Assembly: GCA_014773175.1 (NCBI GenBank)
Contig: VXCM01000497.1
Coordinates: 124,001 to 188,000, forward strand
Direction of reading: 5' to 3'
DNA: 64,000 nt
Origin: Lucifuga dentata
Taxonomy: Eukaryota; Chordata; Actinopteri; Ophidiiformes; Bythitidae
Positions 1-12,748 of this stretch are shown here, one piece after another. Each line of letters opens with the position of its first letter. Position 1 is the stretch's first letter. The position numbers and the translations under genes are program-made. Under the pieces are notes generated by a model. It worked only from the letters and a program-made list of their open reading frames with translations. It was not told where the DNA came from and did no database searches.

Positions 1-480
1 CCATTTTCCAAAACATACGACTGGAGCGGTACATTTTATATTTGTTTTTCCTACCTTCCAGACTGCCGCTGGTTTCAGTTCATTCCAGTATGCTATAAAA
101 ATCTAATTGTAAAGACTTGAAACATGCTTGAGATACGTAATCCATCACAGCAAACCAAATTCTATTCTTAATTTTTGTCAGAGTTACTTTGTTTAACTGA
201 AGAAATTGTACAGTATGTCTCCGCCAGGAAATATAGTCCCAAGAAAAGACTGCCTTTACCAAACAATTTAAACAACTGTGCCTTCTACAATTGTGTGCAA
301 GTGTTAAAGGTTAAGGTGGTGTATCACCTGAACATTTGGTTTTGAAAGATTAAAGGAAATGGCAAAAAAAAAAACTCAATATGATTTTATGTTTTGGAAA
401 ATGGTTCTCGGTAACGTAACGTGTATACAGGTTGTATTTATTGGATTTAAACATGCAAAATCACTGGTATGATCCTTTAA
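1..480. repeat. Interspersed TTAA-flanked element, copy 1 (truncated by window edge)
   Basis: This non-coding block shares its whole body with at least seven other places in the window (near 9.65, 18.9, 27.4, 29.5, 43.1, 47.6 and 62.7 kb). Shared landmarks are a 'gaatatagtcccaagaaaagac' -type core, a 'cacctgaacatttg' segment, and the end 'catgcaaaatcactggtatgatccttta'-type terminus. The right end reads into TTAA at 477-480. The left end lies outside the window. It is most likely a non-autonomous DNA transposon; the class is discussed in the findings. Confidence 0.75.
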
Positions 481-576
481 TGACAGGGCTTTTTTGTTTT
501 GTCTATTTGTCTAACTCTTTCTCTATCTTTGCCCACAGGGTCAACAGCCTCCAGCTGGCCCATTTCTATTTTATAC

Positions 577-627
<51 letters not shown>
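577..627. repeat. (CA)n microsatellite
   Basis: Uninterrupted CA dinucleotide run of about 50 bases. The frames that cross it are artefacts of the repeat. Confidence 0.95.
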
Positions 628-629
<2 letters not shown>

Positions 630-960
630 AAGCAGAAAGCCACAAATAGTGTTATTCCAGTATGTTCTTCTCTCAGAGAACAGTCACTTCTTACTTTGAT
701 CCGAAGTGGGAAATTGAGTCCTTGGGGAATGGGCTTGGAGGGGAGAGATGCTAAAGAGGGAATGCTAGAGAAAGACGCAGTGTTGGAGGGAGAGAGGGAA
801 CAGTGGGAGGAGGAGGAGGAGGAAGGATTAGGAGTCAGTGAATGTAGCTCATGAAGAGCTAACCGGCCTGCCTGTCTAATTAGGCAAGAAGAGGCATTTC
901 CTCTGGTCTGGGAGGAAAACCCCAAGACTGACTGTCTGATCAGCTCATAGACTGAACCAC

Positions 961-997
961 AGAGGAGGAGGAGGAGGAGGAGGAGGAGGAGGAGGAA
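961..997. repeat. (AGG)n trinucleotide repeat
   Basis: About twelve AGG units in a purine-rich region. A second short GGA run lies at 807-822. Confidence 0.9.
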
Positions 998-2537
998 GGT
1001 TTAGGAGAACCCCCCCACTGATATAAACTCACACTGGCTGACTGTCCCCTCCACCATCTGACTGGCAGACATACCGTAGCTTTAGAAGCAGAGGTATAAG
1101 ACTGACATAAGATGAGAGAGACGAGGACACGAATGTGACTCGCTGAGTGACTAGAAAAGGACCTGATTGGCTGATCAAGTGAGACCACATGGTATCATCA
1201 GACGAGCAAGTTAACACTCCTGAAGTTGATTGATTTAAGGCTGCATAGAGGATGAACAGTAGATGCAGATGAGAGGAAGTGGAGGATGACGAGATGGAAT
1301 AGTAGAAAGACAGAACAACCAAACCCATGTTTCTTAACATGCTTCTCACCATCACAGCTGACCCAACATGCCCTGTACTCCACAGACTTCCTGTCAGATG
1401 GGAAGCTCGGGGTCGAATCCCTTCCAGATTTTTGCAGTGATGTTGTTACTGTAGGAACATGTCACTCACTGCCCAGACATTTTGTGTTGTGATTCGTTTC
1501 CTGTTAATAAATGTCAGCCAAAGCTTGGTTTGAATGCTGCGTTTAGGGATTTTCACTGTCTGTAACTCACATTATCTGGTCTCAGATTGGTGTTTTTTTG
1601 CATTCTAATCACATCAAAGTGTTTACTGTGAGTAACATTCTGGATCACTTTGGTGGAAAGCATCACAGAAATGTATTTTTGGAGGGAATCTGAGTGACGT
1701 CACTGGTGAATAATCCCGTGTTTTAGCATTTTGTGGGCTTGTAGTGGAAACCAGGCGTCTGGTTTCCCTCCTGCAGGCAGAGCAGCTCACCAGATTCTGC
1801 TGTAGTCAGCATGAGTCATTCAGGATAAAGAAAACATCCAAGCGTTTAACATTAAAGTGGCTATGACCATGGCTCCTGATGGTTAAAGAATCATTGCTTT
1901 ATCACAGACAGTTGTGGTAATTGCAGAAATAACTTGGCTTGGTGTGTGTCTGAACCAGGAAATGAACAAATGACTGAGCGGTGCTGATGGGAGTTAAAAC
2001 CATAAGCATGACAGTGTGTGTGTGTGCATGCTAGCAAGGGTATTAGGCTTGTTAATTGGCCAGTGGGATTGGTCTGTCAGTCTTGAATGTAACAGGAAGA
2101 GACAGTTTGAGTACATCTACTACCAGAAATCTTAAATACTGAGGAAAAATCTAGTGACAGGACAGATTTCTGTAATATCTACTTTAACTCTTTGTGTTGC
2201 TTTTAGTAATGAGCGTATTTTGGTCACAGCACATTCATTTGGAGTACTACTAAATGTTTTGAACAGCAATTTAGGTCTTGATCTGTTGAAATATTACAAA
2301 AAGATAACTTTTGCACTGCAGAAACCTTTTCAGAAACTTTATATCTTTTCACATTAAGGAAACAGGATCCATTTTAGTATCAGAACTTTAGCTTTTACGT
2401 CATGGTAGTTACTCTCTGATAGTTCATGCCTGCTGGGTGGAGCTCACAACCTCACTGATTGGTCAGAAATAAGCTTCCCCCGTTCCAGTTTCAGACAATC
2501 AGATTCAACATGTTTTTTACACAGAAAAACAGCAGCA

Positions 2538-2702
2538 ATGAGGGTTCATGATTTGGAGAAGATGAAAAACTACACAAAACGGTGGTCTGATGAGAAGGTG
2601 CGAACCCTTCTATCTATTTATGAGCGTGAGGTGATCCACGACACTTTGAGTCGTCTGCTTGAAATGAAACAGAATTATAAACGGTTTCAAAGATCAAGAT
2701 AA
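2538..2702 (+). pseudogene. Relic Myb/SANT-like DNA-binding domain frame of a DNA transposon
   Basis: A 54-codon frame beginning at an ATG and ending in TAA encodes a short basic protein. Its middle, around residues 10-30, reads NYTKRWSDEKVRTLLSIYE. The W-S-D-E-x-V-R-x-L-L-S-I-x-x-E pattern is the first helix region of the Myb/SANT-like domains found in Harbinger-type transposon accessory proteins and in their host derivatives. Only the N-terminal part of such a domain is present and the frame stops soon after, so this is a remnant or a MITE-carried fragment rather than a functional gene. The flanks around 2360-2400 and 2770-2840 share an AACTTTAG / CTAAAGTT inverted motif, consistent with being inside a short DNA element. 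I cannot name the family. Confidence 0.4.
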
Positions 2703-4865
2703 TAGATGCATGGATACGTGGCTTCAGAGTACTTGAAGCATGGTGGGAACGGAAGCATGGAACTCATAGTTCCTACTCTGGATAGTTCGGGGTAAAGTAG
2801 TTCCTAATTTAGTTCTGAACTTTAGGTCTAAAAGTGCCCCGTATCTATATTCCTATCGTCTTGTCTGCTCTGTTTTGTTGTGGCCGCCACTCGATGAATC
2901 TCTCTGAAAGCCTGCAGTCATAAACTCAATGACATTATAAAACAATAACAGGAAGACAATGAAGATGTTCACTATACTGCAGAGAGAGCCAGATGCCCTA
3001 AAGCATAATGCTGACAATGCACAATGTTCGTATGAAACATCCTTTTGTGTTTTAGTGCATATGGTAAACATGGTTTAGCTAGAGGATGATATAAATATAG
3101 AATAAGGAGGGCACGTTTGAGTTTTGGGAATGGATGTGCCTACTTATCAACAGCAACATGTCTGGATGAGTTAGAGAGTTCAGCAAAGCTCAACCGCAGA
3201 GGGCGGAGATGGAGGGAAGGAGGGAGATCTGTAATAATGCTCCGTGTCGGTTTGTTCACAGGAGGTTTTCCATTGTTGATCTTTCCCAAATCTCATCCCA
3301 ACTGATGTTTTCCTACTCGTGTTTATTTACTTGCATTTATTTTTGTCCAGCTTCAGTCTTTCAACCCTTGTTTTTGCCTTGGGAGGAGAGAAAGATGGGT
3401 GGATGAGAAAATGGTTGCATTGATGTGTGTGTTTCTATAATTTGACCTTGTACATGTACCCAGAAACCCTCTGCACATGTCTGCATTTATGACTGTGCAA
3501 GCAACATGTTTACATTCCTGTGATTTCATCTGCATACTTTCGTGCGTGTGTGTGTGTGTTGGTGTGTGTGTGTGTGTTGATGTAGTGATAACTGTTGACC
3601 ATAGCTCCATAACAGGGAGTTGAAACCCACTCGGTCATTAAGGCTCCACCGTAGGGACCCATGTGACCTCTCCTCCAATATCTTCAGCCTCCCTCTCAGC
3701 TATTTGGAGGGAGACAGAAACCCCTTTCTTTCCTTTTGGGGTCAAAAGAAAGTGTGGGAACAAGGAGACAAAGAATGAAAGAGAGAAACACGGGCCAAAC
3801 AGTCAGAATAATACCAAGAATGGAAAGAAAACACAGATAATCGCTTTGTTAGCAGGCCTCACAAACAGAAAAGGAGTATGAAAGAGAAACGATAGGCGAC
3901 TCCAAAATCCAGAGGATAGACGCGTTCCACTTATAAGGGTTACTTTTGCTTATCCCCTGGCCTTGAAGTCCGCTGAAAGAAGCCTAACTGCTTTCTGTTT
4001 TTCTCATGAAGTCGGAGCCGGGCCACCTTGTCATGATTAACAGGCATTAGACGTGTGGTGCATTTGAAGGCTAGTTTTATGACTAAGCCAGGTAACTCTC
4101 AAACCTACCGTAAAGAGGGTCCTGAAGGTTTGTGCAGAAAGAGAGACCATCTGCATTTTTGACTCCCGGACATGCAGAAGAGTTTATTTTTGAAAGCAGT
4201 TCATAACCTTAATTATTCACTATCTGGCAGGCTGCAGGAGAGGCTGCAAGAACTCTGTTAATGATGGTGTTGTGATTAAAGTTTGCAACTCTGGTTACCT
4301 CATTGGACATCAGCAAGGACTCAAAACAGAATAAGATACTCTAATATTTTATTTTATGATAAGTTGTGGAGTTTAGAAATATTTCCAAAGAATTGCTCTT
4401 TGGGATGAGTGACGTTATAATTGCAATATGTGGTTATCATCTCTTAAGAACCATATTATTTGGTCATTTATCCCTTCCAAGCAGAGTTTATTTTCCACCC
4501 ACTTACATCCATCAGAGCTTTGGTTAGCAGGTGGATTGATGTCAAACTGTGCAAAAATCGAGCATGTAATTGCTGGTGTCCTTCATTCCCAATCCCAGCA
4601 CATTTTTAGTTTGAGCATATAGGTGTGAAAAACATGCCTGCTCCTTACTCTCCTTACTCTACTTCATAATGATTTATATTAGCTTAGACAGGCATTCCTT
4701 TTACCATTCGCCCATTTGGAATTTGAGCTATGACAGAAAACAGGTGAAACACATAAAGACATACAATATTGCTTACACTCCAGCAATATTGCCTTGAGGA
4801 TTGTATCAGCATCTTTCGTGGTATTTGGAATGCGTAGCCTGTAATTTTCATACATTAACCAGAAG

Positions 4866-4994
4866 CCCCGTTTGAGACGGTGTAGCTGTTACTGTAGAGA
4901 GTGTTGAACCCGCCAAGAAATCCAAGGGTNCCCCGTTTGAGACGGTGTAGCTGTTACTGTAGAGAGTGTTGAACCCGCCAAGAAATCCAAGGGT
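4866..4994. repeat. Unmerged contig overlap around N at 4930
   Basis: The 64 bases at 4866-4929 recur exactly at 4931-4994, with a single N between them. This looks like an assembly join where two contig ends overlap, not a real tandem duplication. Confidence 0.85.
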
Positions 4995-7106
4995 AAGTTA
5001 TTTACCCTAAGTTACATAAGGCTAATACAGATTTGTGATTTTAGGCGGTCACAGATGAAATATAAGAATCGTGAGAGAATCAGGATGAAATCTTTCGTCA
5101 TCAAACCAAAGGCCAATTTTGAGCTTTTACGACCAAAGAGAGCCTCCAACAAAATTTCGACAGTCCTGTGTGAGTGTTGGGGTCCTGAGTTTCCAGAAGT
5201 CTGGCCTAATGTCCTGCCATGTGGTTTCTGGCCCTGATGTCCTAGGCTGGTGGTGCTGCTGTACCCATGCTGGTCCGTCCCATCAGAGGCCCTCAGATGT
5301 GTTGAGCCTCACTGTTCCAAGGATCCAATGCTTCACAGAATCCCATGATACAATACAAGTCTATTTATAGGCTCTTCATTTGACTCTGGTGTCTTCCTCA
5401 GTGGACCATTTTCATTTTGACTACATCTTTGTGGACATAAGATCATTTTCTCTTCTGGATCAGGCCTGTATTGCTTCATCATTATTGATCTCTTTGTAAT
5501 AATATATGCTTCCCCACCTACTATTCCATGCAAAGAGAGGGCCTTCTAGTCAAGTAAAGAGGAATTGACTTATCTAGAAATTCAAGACCAAAAATCTCAC
5601 AGTTTGGCTGTTGCTGTGACCTAAAGACAAGTTGGTGATGCATTTCTGCCTGCGTGTTTTTCTTGCATGTCACAGCGCTACAATCTGACATGCATCAAAC
5701 TTGATAACTCACAGTCTGACACAGATACCCATCTTGCACAGTGTGACATGCATCTCATAAGATGGATGTTATCTCACAGTTTGCGGGAGGCTTTACTTTG
5801 TCCCTTTTTTTAATGTATGTGTATGACTTTGGAGGATGCTTTAAATTCTTTCATATATCCTGCTGCTCGCTCTCTACAAGCTTCTTCAGTGATGCCGATG
5901 ATACCGCAGCGTCACCTGTTGTGTCACCATTGTTCCTTTAATCAGAGGAAAAACTGCACTCCAGGGCTTTGTTACAAGACGTCGCTGCAGTCCGTTCAGT
6001 CAAAGGCCCCCTGCTGCATTCTTCTGTCGCTTGGTCTGATGATGGCGATGATGAAAGCACAAGGTCACAGCTAGCATCAGCTTTCGTTGTTGATTGCTTG
6101 CAGCTTTCATCAGTGCTGTCTGATTGGTTCTCCCAAGGGAGCTTAAGAAATGAAGAGACTGTTAGGCCGAAGGCTAGCCATCAAAGGGAACGGTCATGGA
6201 CAAATTCTGCATAAGTGCTGCATTCATGTGTAGCCAAAGAACAGACATAGCTGTTCGGGAAGTTGACTGGTTCTTGCTGTTGACTTTACTTACGGATGTA
6301 GTGACTATGAACATTTATCTCACTTTTTACTGCTTCTTGCTACATTGATGTGGGACTTGATTTATATGTGCATCTGTTTATGCTATTTTGTTACTGCCCA
6401 TCTCTCTACATGTTTAATGTCTAATGGACTAATAAAGACAGAGCTGCTTTGTACTTCAGCACACAAACTAACACAGCTGCTCTCCTTTTTCTGTTTAGTT
6501 CAGTTTTATTGGCAAAGGAACATATTTCTGAAACAATATAGTAAACTAAACAAAGTACTTACAATCCTTATAAGTGAAACAACGTGTGTTATCAGCAGTA
6601 ATATGCTAAATATGTCTTTTTTTCAATCATACTTTCACACACTCAGACACACACATAACGCTGATCCCCTCTCAAAAACTCCCATCCACATGCTCACACA
6701 CACATCGCACAAACACACACATACAACACACACGTACCCTTTTCTCACACTAATAACATACCAAGGCTGCTACCTCAGCCCCTAGTTATCCCTCTTAGAG
6801 CCCATAGCTTTAAGCCATGCATTGAGAGAAGGAGGGCTGTGCGTTATCCATTAGCTATGCTTCTTCTGGCTTTGATGGATCAAAGACCATGTAAAGGGCT
6901 GGAGGAGCGAGGGCCACTGCAAAGCAAATGGACGGAGAAGAGGGCAGATGGGTGGCAGGAGGAGATGGAGAACAGAGGAGGGGGGAAAGCAAAGAAGGGA
7001 AGAGAGCTTAGAAAAGCTGGATGGGGTGGGNGGGGGTCAGAGCTCTGAGCTTTGCCAGCTGGACCCACCTGAGAGGAGGGCAGTGGAAAGTGAGGGAGGG
7101 GCAGGA

Positions 7107-7640
7107 CTTTACTAGTGATGGAGACCTTAGAAATACTGTATAAGTATATCAGAAAATATAATATGTATATTTATACTGATAATTTACTCCACCTGTAATG
7201 TATCTTGAGCTACTTTAGTATTTTCTTATGACTTCCAATGATGGAAGAAGTATACAAATCCTTAAAAAGTCCTTTAAATGTTGCAGTATCACTATTAAAA
7301 ATATGAGTAAAAGACCTGGATTCAATAAATAAGTGAATAAGAGCAATAAAATGTTGATACTCAGATATCAAAAGTAGAAGTACTCATGAGAAGTAGAGTT
7401 GGATCATTAGATTTGAGCATCTTCATGATTTCAGATTAGTTGAAGTAGGAAAGAAGAGTAATAAGAAAAGAGAGGAAAGAAGAAACAAAAAAAAATGTGT
7501 CAGATATTGGAGTAAAAAGTGCAAAATTTCCCAATTTAAAGAACATCTCACATAACTGAAATACTCAAGTAATATATCAGAATCTCAAATTTTATACAAT
7601 ATTTGAGTAAATGTACTCAGTTACTCTCCATCTCTGTTAT
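7107..7640. mobile_element. Degenerate AT-rich DNA element
   Basis: The segment is AT-rich and bounded by GATGGAGA-like and TCTCCATC-like inverted ends (near 7118 and 7625). Its interior has the 'AGTAAATGTACTCAGTTACT' style common in teleost non-autonomous hAT-like elements. No transposase remains. The class call is from memory of similar fish repeats. Confidence 0.4.
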
Positions 7641-9648
7641 TTACGAACAACATTTGAGGCATTTAAGCAGCATTTGTTTTGTGAGCAAGGTTACAACATG
7701 TTAGCAAGAAGCGCTTCTTCTTGTTTTTTGAGGAGATTTGGTTACTGATGGACACATTGGGGATCAAACCTGTGACCTTCCGATTATGAACCTGGCATGA
7801 GTGGAGATCCTAAAGAAAAGTGTAGTAGTTGAAAGGATTTGAAGATGACAAGGTAGGACGTTGGAAAGGTGAGAGGAAGACAAACAAGGTGGTTTTTCTT
7901 CAAAACAGATTAGTAAAAAAAAGGAAGTGGAGAGACAGAGGAAGAGTGAAGGTAGAGGGAGAGAGGATAAACAAAAAATGGGGGATTAAGAGTAATTGTA
8001 GTTGTAAAAAGTAAGGAATAACGTAAGACTGAAGAGAAAAGCAAAACCATGGAATAACAGAACAGAAAATTCCACAAGAAAAATAGATGTGAAAAATAAA
8101 AAGAGCAAGTTAAAAAGGAGCGAGGGAGATGAAAGGGGGAAAGTGGAGGAAAGAAGGAGTTGACATGAGAGGCATGAAAAAGAAGGACAGATAGATGGGT
8201 GGAGGTCTATTAGCAGGAAGTGTGTGTGCGTAAGTGTTGGCCGGCGGAGAGGAATCTAGTGTGGCGTGTTTATTCTGGCTTAGCGATCGCCTTCGGCAGG
8301 CCCTTCGCTGGGCACGGGAATAGAGGGATACAGAGGAATAAATGGAAGGAAAGATTAGGAATTAAGAAAGAGGGAGAAACATTCTTGCTTTTAACACAGG
8401 ATGAAGGGATGTTGGGAGCTAGAGAGAGAGTGAGAGTTCAGAGCTAAGACTCATGTTGAATAAAAGGTAATGCAGCTTTTACCATGTGTGAAATAGCATG
8501 GATCATTCAGAAAGGAAAACGATTTAGAGCACATAGTCAATCTTGAAACAAAATGGATTGTATACTGCGCTTATGTCAACTCTCTCTAGGATTGGCTGAC
8601 TTGGGAGAAACTGGAACTGGTGGATCATTCCAGAAGGTTTTGATTGTTCTTGTTAGAGGAGAGCTGGATTTCTGCGTTTTCCTACAAGACCACCAGATTT
8701 CATTACAAGTTTTGCATGATTGTATGATTGTTGTTCATGTCTCACACACATCGAGCCCCACAAAGGAAAATTATTTGGTCCAATAACATACTCAACTTTT
8801 TTCTCTGACTTTTCTGATTTGCATATTGCCTTGGGTCACAGATTCTCCCATGATTTGAGACGTGCGACTGGGAGATAGTGAGACTCAATTTGTCGCCATT
8901 AATGAATGAATAAATGAATGATTTTTTATTACTGAGTCATGCATACATCATGTCCAACCCACATGGGCTTACAAGACACCACTTTTTCATAAAAATCAGA
9001 TCCAGACCGGATCACACAGCATTTTAGACATATGAAAGATCCATCTTGCCTTCTTTTCCAGGCTGTGGAGACAAAATTAGCCAACTTGAAGACCTTAAAA
9101 TTAAACAACCATTCCAATTTTTCATGGTCACTCTACCAAAATATTTCTGGATTGTGGTCACATATTTCATTAAATATTGGTCCTTTTAGATCATCACAGT
9201 AGGTACACTACAAAAGAAAATGCTCTAATGGTAGTTGCAATTGAGCTGAAATATCTTTTCACTGTTGCAGATGACTTTGATATTTTGTGTTTACTGTTTC
9301 ATGAAGCAGCCAGCTGAGGACCTGTAAGACATCTGTTTCTCAAACTACAGACTCTGATCTACTTCTCCTCTTGAGCAGTTTTGCATCTGGGCTTTCTGCT
9401 TCTTTTCCTGTCCTGGTTACGTCCAGTTTGCCCTTTTCTCTCAAGACAGCGGTGGATACATTTGTATGAACTCTTCAGTTTTTTGGCAATCTGTCACGTG
9501 CAATGTTGTGACAACACATTGTCTCACATGTTCTGATTTAAAAAGGATCATACGAATAAAATGAAAGTGGCCAGATGGAATTAAGAGAAATTAGAGCCTG
9601 AGCCAGCTCAAACTTGCGTGGTTGTGTTGGGCTCTGGTAGGTTCAGAC

Positions 9649-10162
9649 TTAAAGGAACATACCACCCATTTTGCATGTTTGAGCCTAATATATTCAATTT
9701 TCATACACGTAACGTTACTGACAATCATTTACCAAAGCACACTACTGGAATAATGANCTTGTTGATACTTGAAACGTTCTTGGGATAGGTAATCCATCAT
9801 CGCGAACAAGACGTATATTCAGAGTGTTTTAGAAGTTACCTAATTTTAGCATTTAATCGCAGCAAAAAGTGTGGAGTGAATGTATGCCTCCACCGGGGAA
9901 TATAGTCCCAAAGAAGACCTGCATTTATCGAAACATTTAAATGACCATGACTTCATAAGACTGCATAACTTTTAGAAGGCAAAACATGGATTTTTAAGGT
10001 GAGTATCGCTTGAACATTTGATTTTGAAAGATTAACAGATTTTGCACAATATCAGGAAAGCTGAAATACGATTTTATCCTTTGGGAGATGATTGTCAGTA
10101 ACATGTATGAAAATTAAATATATTAGGCTCAAACATGCCAAATGGTCAGTATGGTCCTTTAA
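9649..10162. repeat. TTAA-flanked interspersed element, copy 2
   Basis: Both ends are visible. The left end is TTAAAGGAACATACC at 9649 and the right end is the inverted GGTCCTTTAA ending at 10162. The N at 9757 marks a join at which roughly 90 bases are missing relative to the copy at 62.7 kb. Confidence 0.75.
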
Positions 10163-10950
10163 AATGAAAAAGCGCAGAAGAGGATGGAAGGAAGCCAGAG
10201 GGAAAATGATGAAGCTTTGAAGTTAGTTCAGTCAGTGAAACCCAGAAGTTTCCTAATCACTGCTACGTCTGTCGATCTGCCATCATCTCATACGCTTTGT
10301 GTATCATTATCCTTGTTTGTGTTCTTGTTCTTTGTTAGTGCACAACACACATACATACACATACACACACACACACACACATTTCCTTAGGGAGAGGAAA
10401 ATAGCATTATTTCTCATATTGAGTCATACAGGAACTTTGCCCAGTTAGTTATTTGATAGCTGAGATTTAAAGTTCAGTCACACTGAAAGAAGGCATGTCT
10501 TAATTTAGCTCCCTATCTGTCCCTCTGCCTTCCTGTTGATGTCCGCGCTTACGTAGAAACGACAACACTGGATTGAATATGATGCATGAGAAAGAGAAAA
10601 GATGGATTGGTGCAGACTGTACACCAACAAGCTGCGGTAACCCCCCCCCCNCCCCCCCCCGCCCCCCCGCCCCAACCCAAGGTTCAGGGCCTGTGTGACT
10701 TCCTCTTTGTGCACAATGAAATATACACAAGCCCTTGCCCTTTTCCTATCTCCAAATAAACAGTCCTAGCTGGGCATGTGGCAGGAACACAGTCGTGTGT
10801 GTGCGTGCATGTACATGTGTTGCGTGTTACGTAAGCATGACTGTGGCTCTCATTGTGGCCGACTTCATTAGGGCTGCTGTTCTCCTGCTTCGTTTGGTCA
10901 CAGTTCATTGACCTGTAAGTCCATAACAGACATTTGAATCGGATTTGTAA

Positions 10951-10986
10951 CAGTGTGTGTGTGTGTGTGTGTATGTGTGTGTGTGT
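10951..10986. repeat. (TG)n microsatellite
   Basis: Alternating TG run with one imperfection. Longer TG runs follow at 11161-11220 and 12631-12690. Confidence 0.9.
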
Positions 10987-11158
10987 CTGCTCAGCTCATC
11001 TACCTTTATTTGGCTTCACATTTGCACTTGCTGACATTTTGTTAACATGCTCTGAAACATAACATCATTTGTACTTTACTTGGCACTTAAGAGGATCTAA
11101 GTAGTTTTACAGATTCTGTCTTTGCTCTTTATCATCATGTAGCTCTTAAAGGTGTCAC

Positions 11159-11160
<2 letters not shown>

Positions 11161-11205
<45 letters not shown>

Positions 11206-11222
11206 GTGTGCGTGTGTGCTTG
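11161..11222. repeat. (TG)n microsatellite
   Basis: About 60 bases of nearly pure TG repeat. Confidence 0.95.
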
Positions 11223-11705
11223 TGTGTTCCTCCCCCACTCTGGCCTCAGTATGCTGCTTGTCTCATAGTGGTGAAATACTAGCTCAATCTTTTGTTTTTG
11301 GTGAAGGCAGAATTCCCTGCAGTAGATGACAAATTGAGGTAGAAGGTTAAAATGCTTGGCCGATAAAGTTCCTTAGCAACCAGTGCTGACCCTAGCAACA
11401 TAAGCAGCTGCTTGGGAGCAGGTTTTGGGGTAGTTATCTGAGATCATCCACGGCAAATATCATCTGAGAGCTCTCACAGTATCTGGCATCAACCATGACG
11501 TTGGCAGCCAGCTGTCCTATGATGATGAGATAAATAACTTTGCCACCAGAGAAGAAGACAGCCAACAATTAAACAATATGGATGATGCCTCACTAGAAAT
11601 ATTATAGTGTTAAATTTATTGGTTTTTAATCCCATGTGGAAATTGATCCTCTGCACTTGAACAGAAAAAGTAGGAAGCCACTCTATGCGGCACCCAAGAC
11701 TATGA

Positions 11706-12328
11706 CCTGTAGGCAACCTGCGGCTCCGGAGCCGTATGCGGCTCTTTTGCCCATCTCCTGTGGCTCCCTGGCTTTGACAAAAAATTATATGGAAATGAAC
11801 AATGGTTATTTTTTAACAGTTTAATTTTAATTTATCATTGTTGTAATTGTAAGTAATCCATAGCTCTGGAGACTCAAGACTAGCCATTTATGTATACATC
11901 CATGCTAGCAACCGCTATTGAGGTTTGGCAAAATTAAAAGGAAAAGGCACGGGGCAGCAGATGTATGCTATGATGCATATTTTAGTTGATGAAATATTAA
12001 AGCATTTTTTTTTAATTTGAGAAGATCTGTAGTTCAGTAATTTCATAAATGCAACAAAACATGGTATTATTGTAATGGAAATGCAAAGTTAAATTACCAA
12101 ATAATCATAAATAGCCCACTGCAGAGTAGTCACGTGGTAAAACATTTTAATGAATGCTCATTTACACCTATGAGTAATGTTGATAGGCTAATTTAGACTT
12201 AATAGGCTGTGTTACCTTCATTATAAGGCTCAAATATGTTTTGTGGCTCCAGACAGATATATCTATATATTTTTTGGGGGGCCAAAAATGGTTCTTTTGA
12301 TAGTAAAGCTTGCCCACCTCTGGCCTAG
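11706..12328. mobile_element. Degenerate hAT-type MITE
   Basis: The left end contains GGCAACCTGCGGCTCCGGAG and the right end the inverted GCTTGCCCACCTCTGG. The interior is AT-rich and non-coding. 'Rest-of-end' motifs of this form (GGCAACCTGCGGCTC) are typical of hAT-derived short elements in vertebrate genomes. The terminal repeats are not intact and I could not define a target-site duplication. Confidence 0.55.
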
Positions 12329-12629
12329 GGCTTTCATCAAGGTTAATGGCAGGAGCATAAACCTAATGTTCAGTGTGTTTGCGTGGTGTGTTTAGAAATC
12401 TCTTCCCTGGATATATCTGTTAAATTTGCAGGAAAATACACTGTTATAAGACTAGTTTGCCCTAATTTTGCTCCAGCGAAGTTGGTGAGCCCCAAAGTCA
12501 AAATGAACTTGTGAAAATGTTAGGTTTTCTCTGTTTGGTGAACTTTTTTTTTTGTCTTATTTTCAGATTTTGATATTTGCTCTTGCTCATCTCTCAAATC
12601 TGACCCCACCACTCCTTTCCCTCCTTCCC

Positions 12630-12630
<1 letters not shown>

Positions 12631-12690
<60 letters not shown>
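12631..12690. repeat. (TG)n microsatellite before the first visible tns2 exon
   Basis: Interrupted TG/TATG run in the intron just upstream of the exon at 12749. Confidence 0.9.
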
Positions 12691-12693
<3 letters not shown>

Positions 12694-12748
12694 AAGTGAA
12701 GTTTAGTCTCTCACATGCTGATTTGACCATTCTCCTCGTATGTTCCAG

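Larger units (their letters stand above)
481..12748. other. Non-coding stretch upstream of the first visible tns2 exon
   Basis: I see no exon here that I can support. The stretch is either the long 5' introns of tns2 or intergenic DNA before it. Open frames in it are short, low-complexity or repeat-derived. It contains microsatellites, a relic Myb/SANT-like frame near 2.6 kb, degenerate DNA elements near 7.1-7.6 and 11.7-12.3 kb, one copy of the TTAA-flanked family at 9.65 kb, and single-N assembly joins at 4930, 7031, 9757 and 10651. A C1 zinc-finger exon, expected upstream in tensin-2, was looked for and not recognised. Confidence 0.6.

Noticed and set aside
432..854. 140-codon frame with poly-His/Thr repeats
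   Set aside because: It runs through the (CA)n microsatellite; the sequence is repeat-driven and matches no protein I know.
3540..3580. Possible Z-DNA or regulatory TG tract
   Set aside because: It is one of many short TG microsatellites, with nothing distinctive around it.
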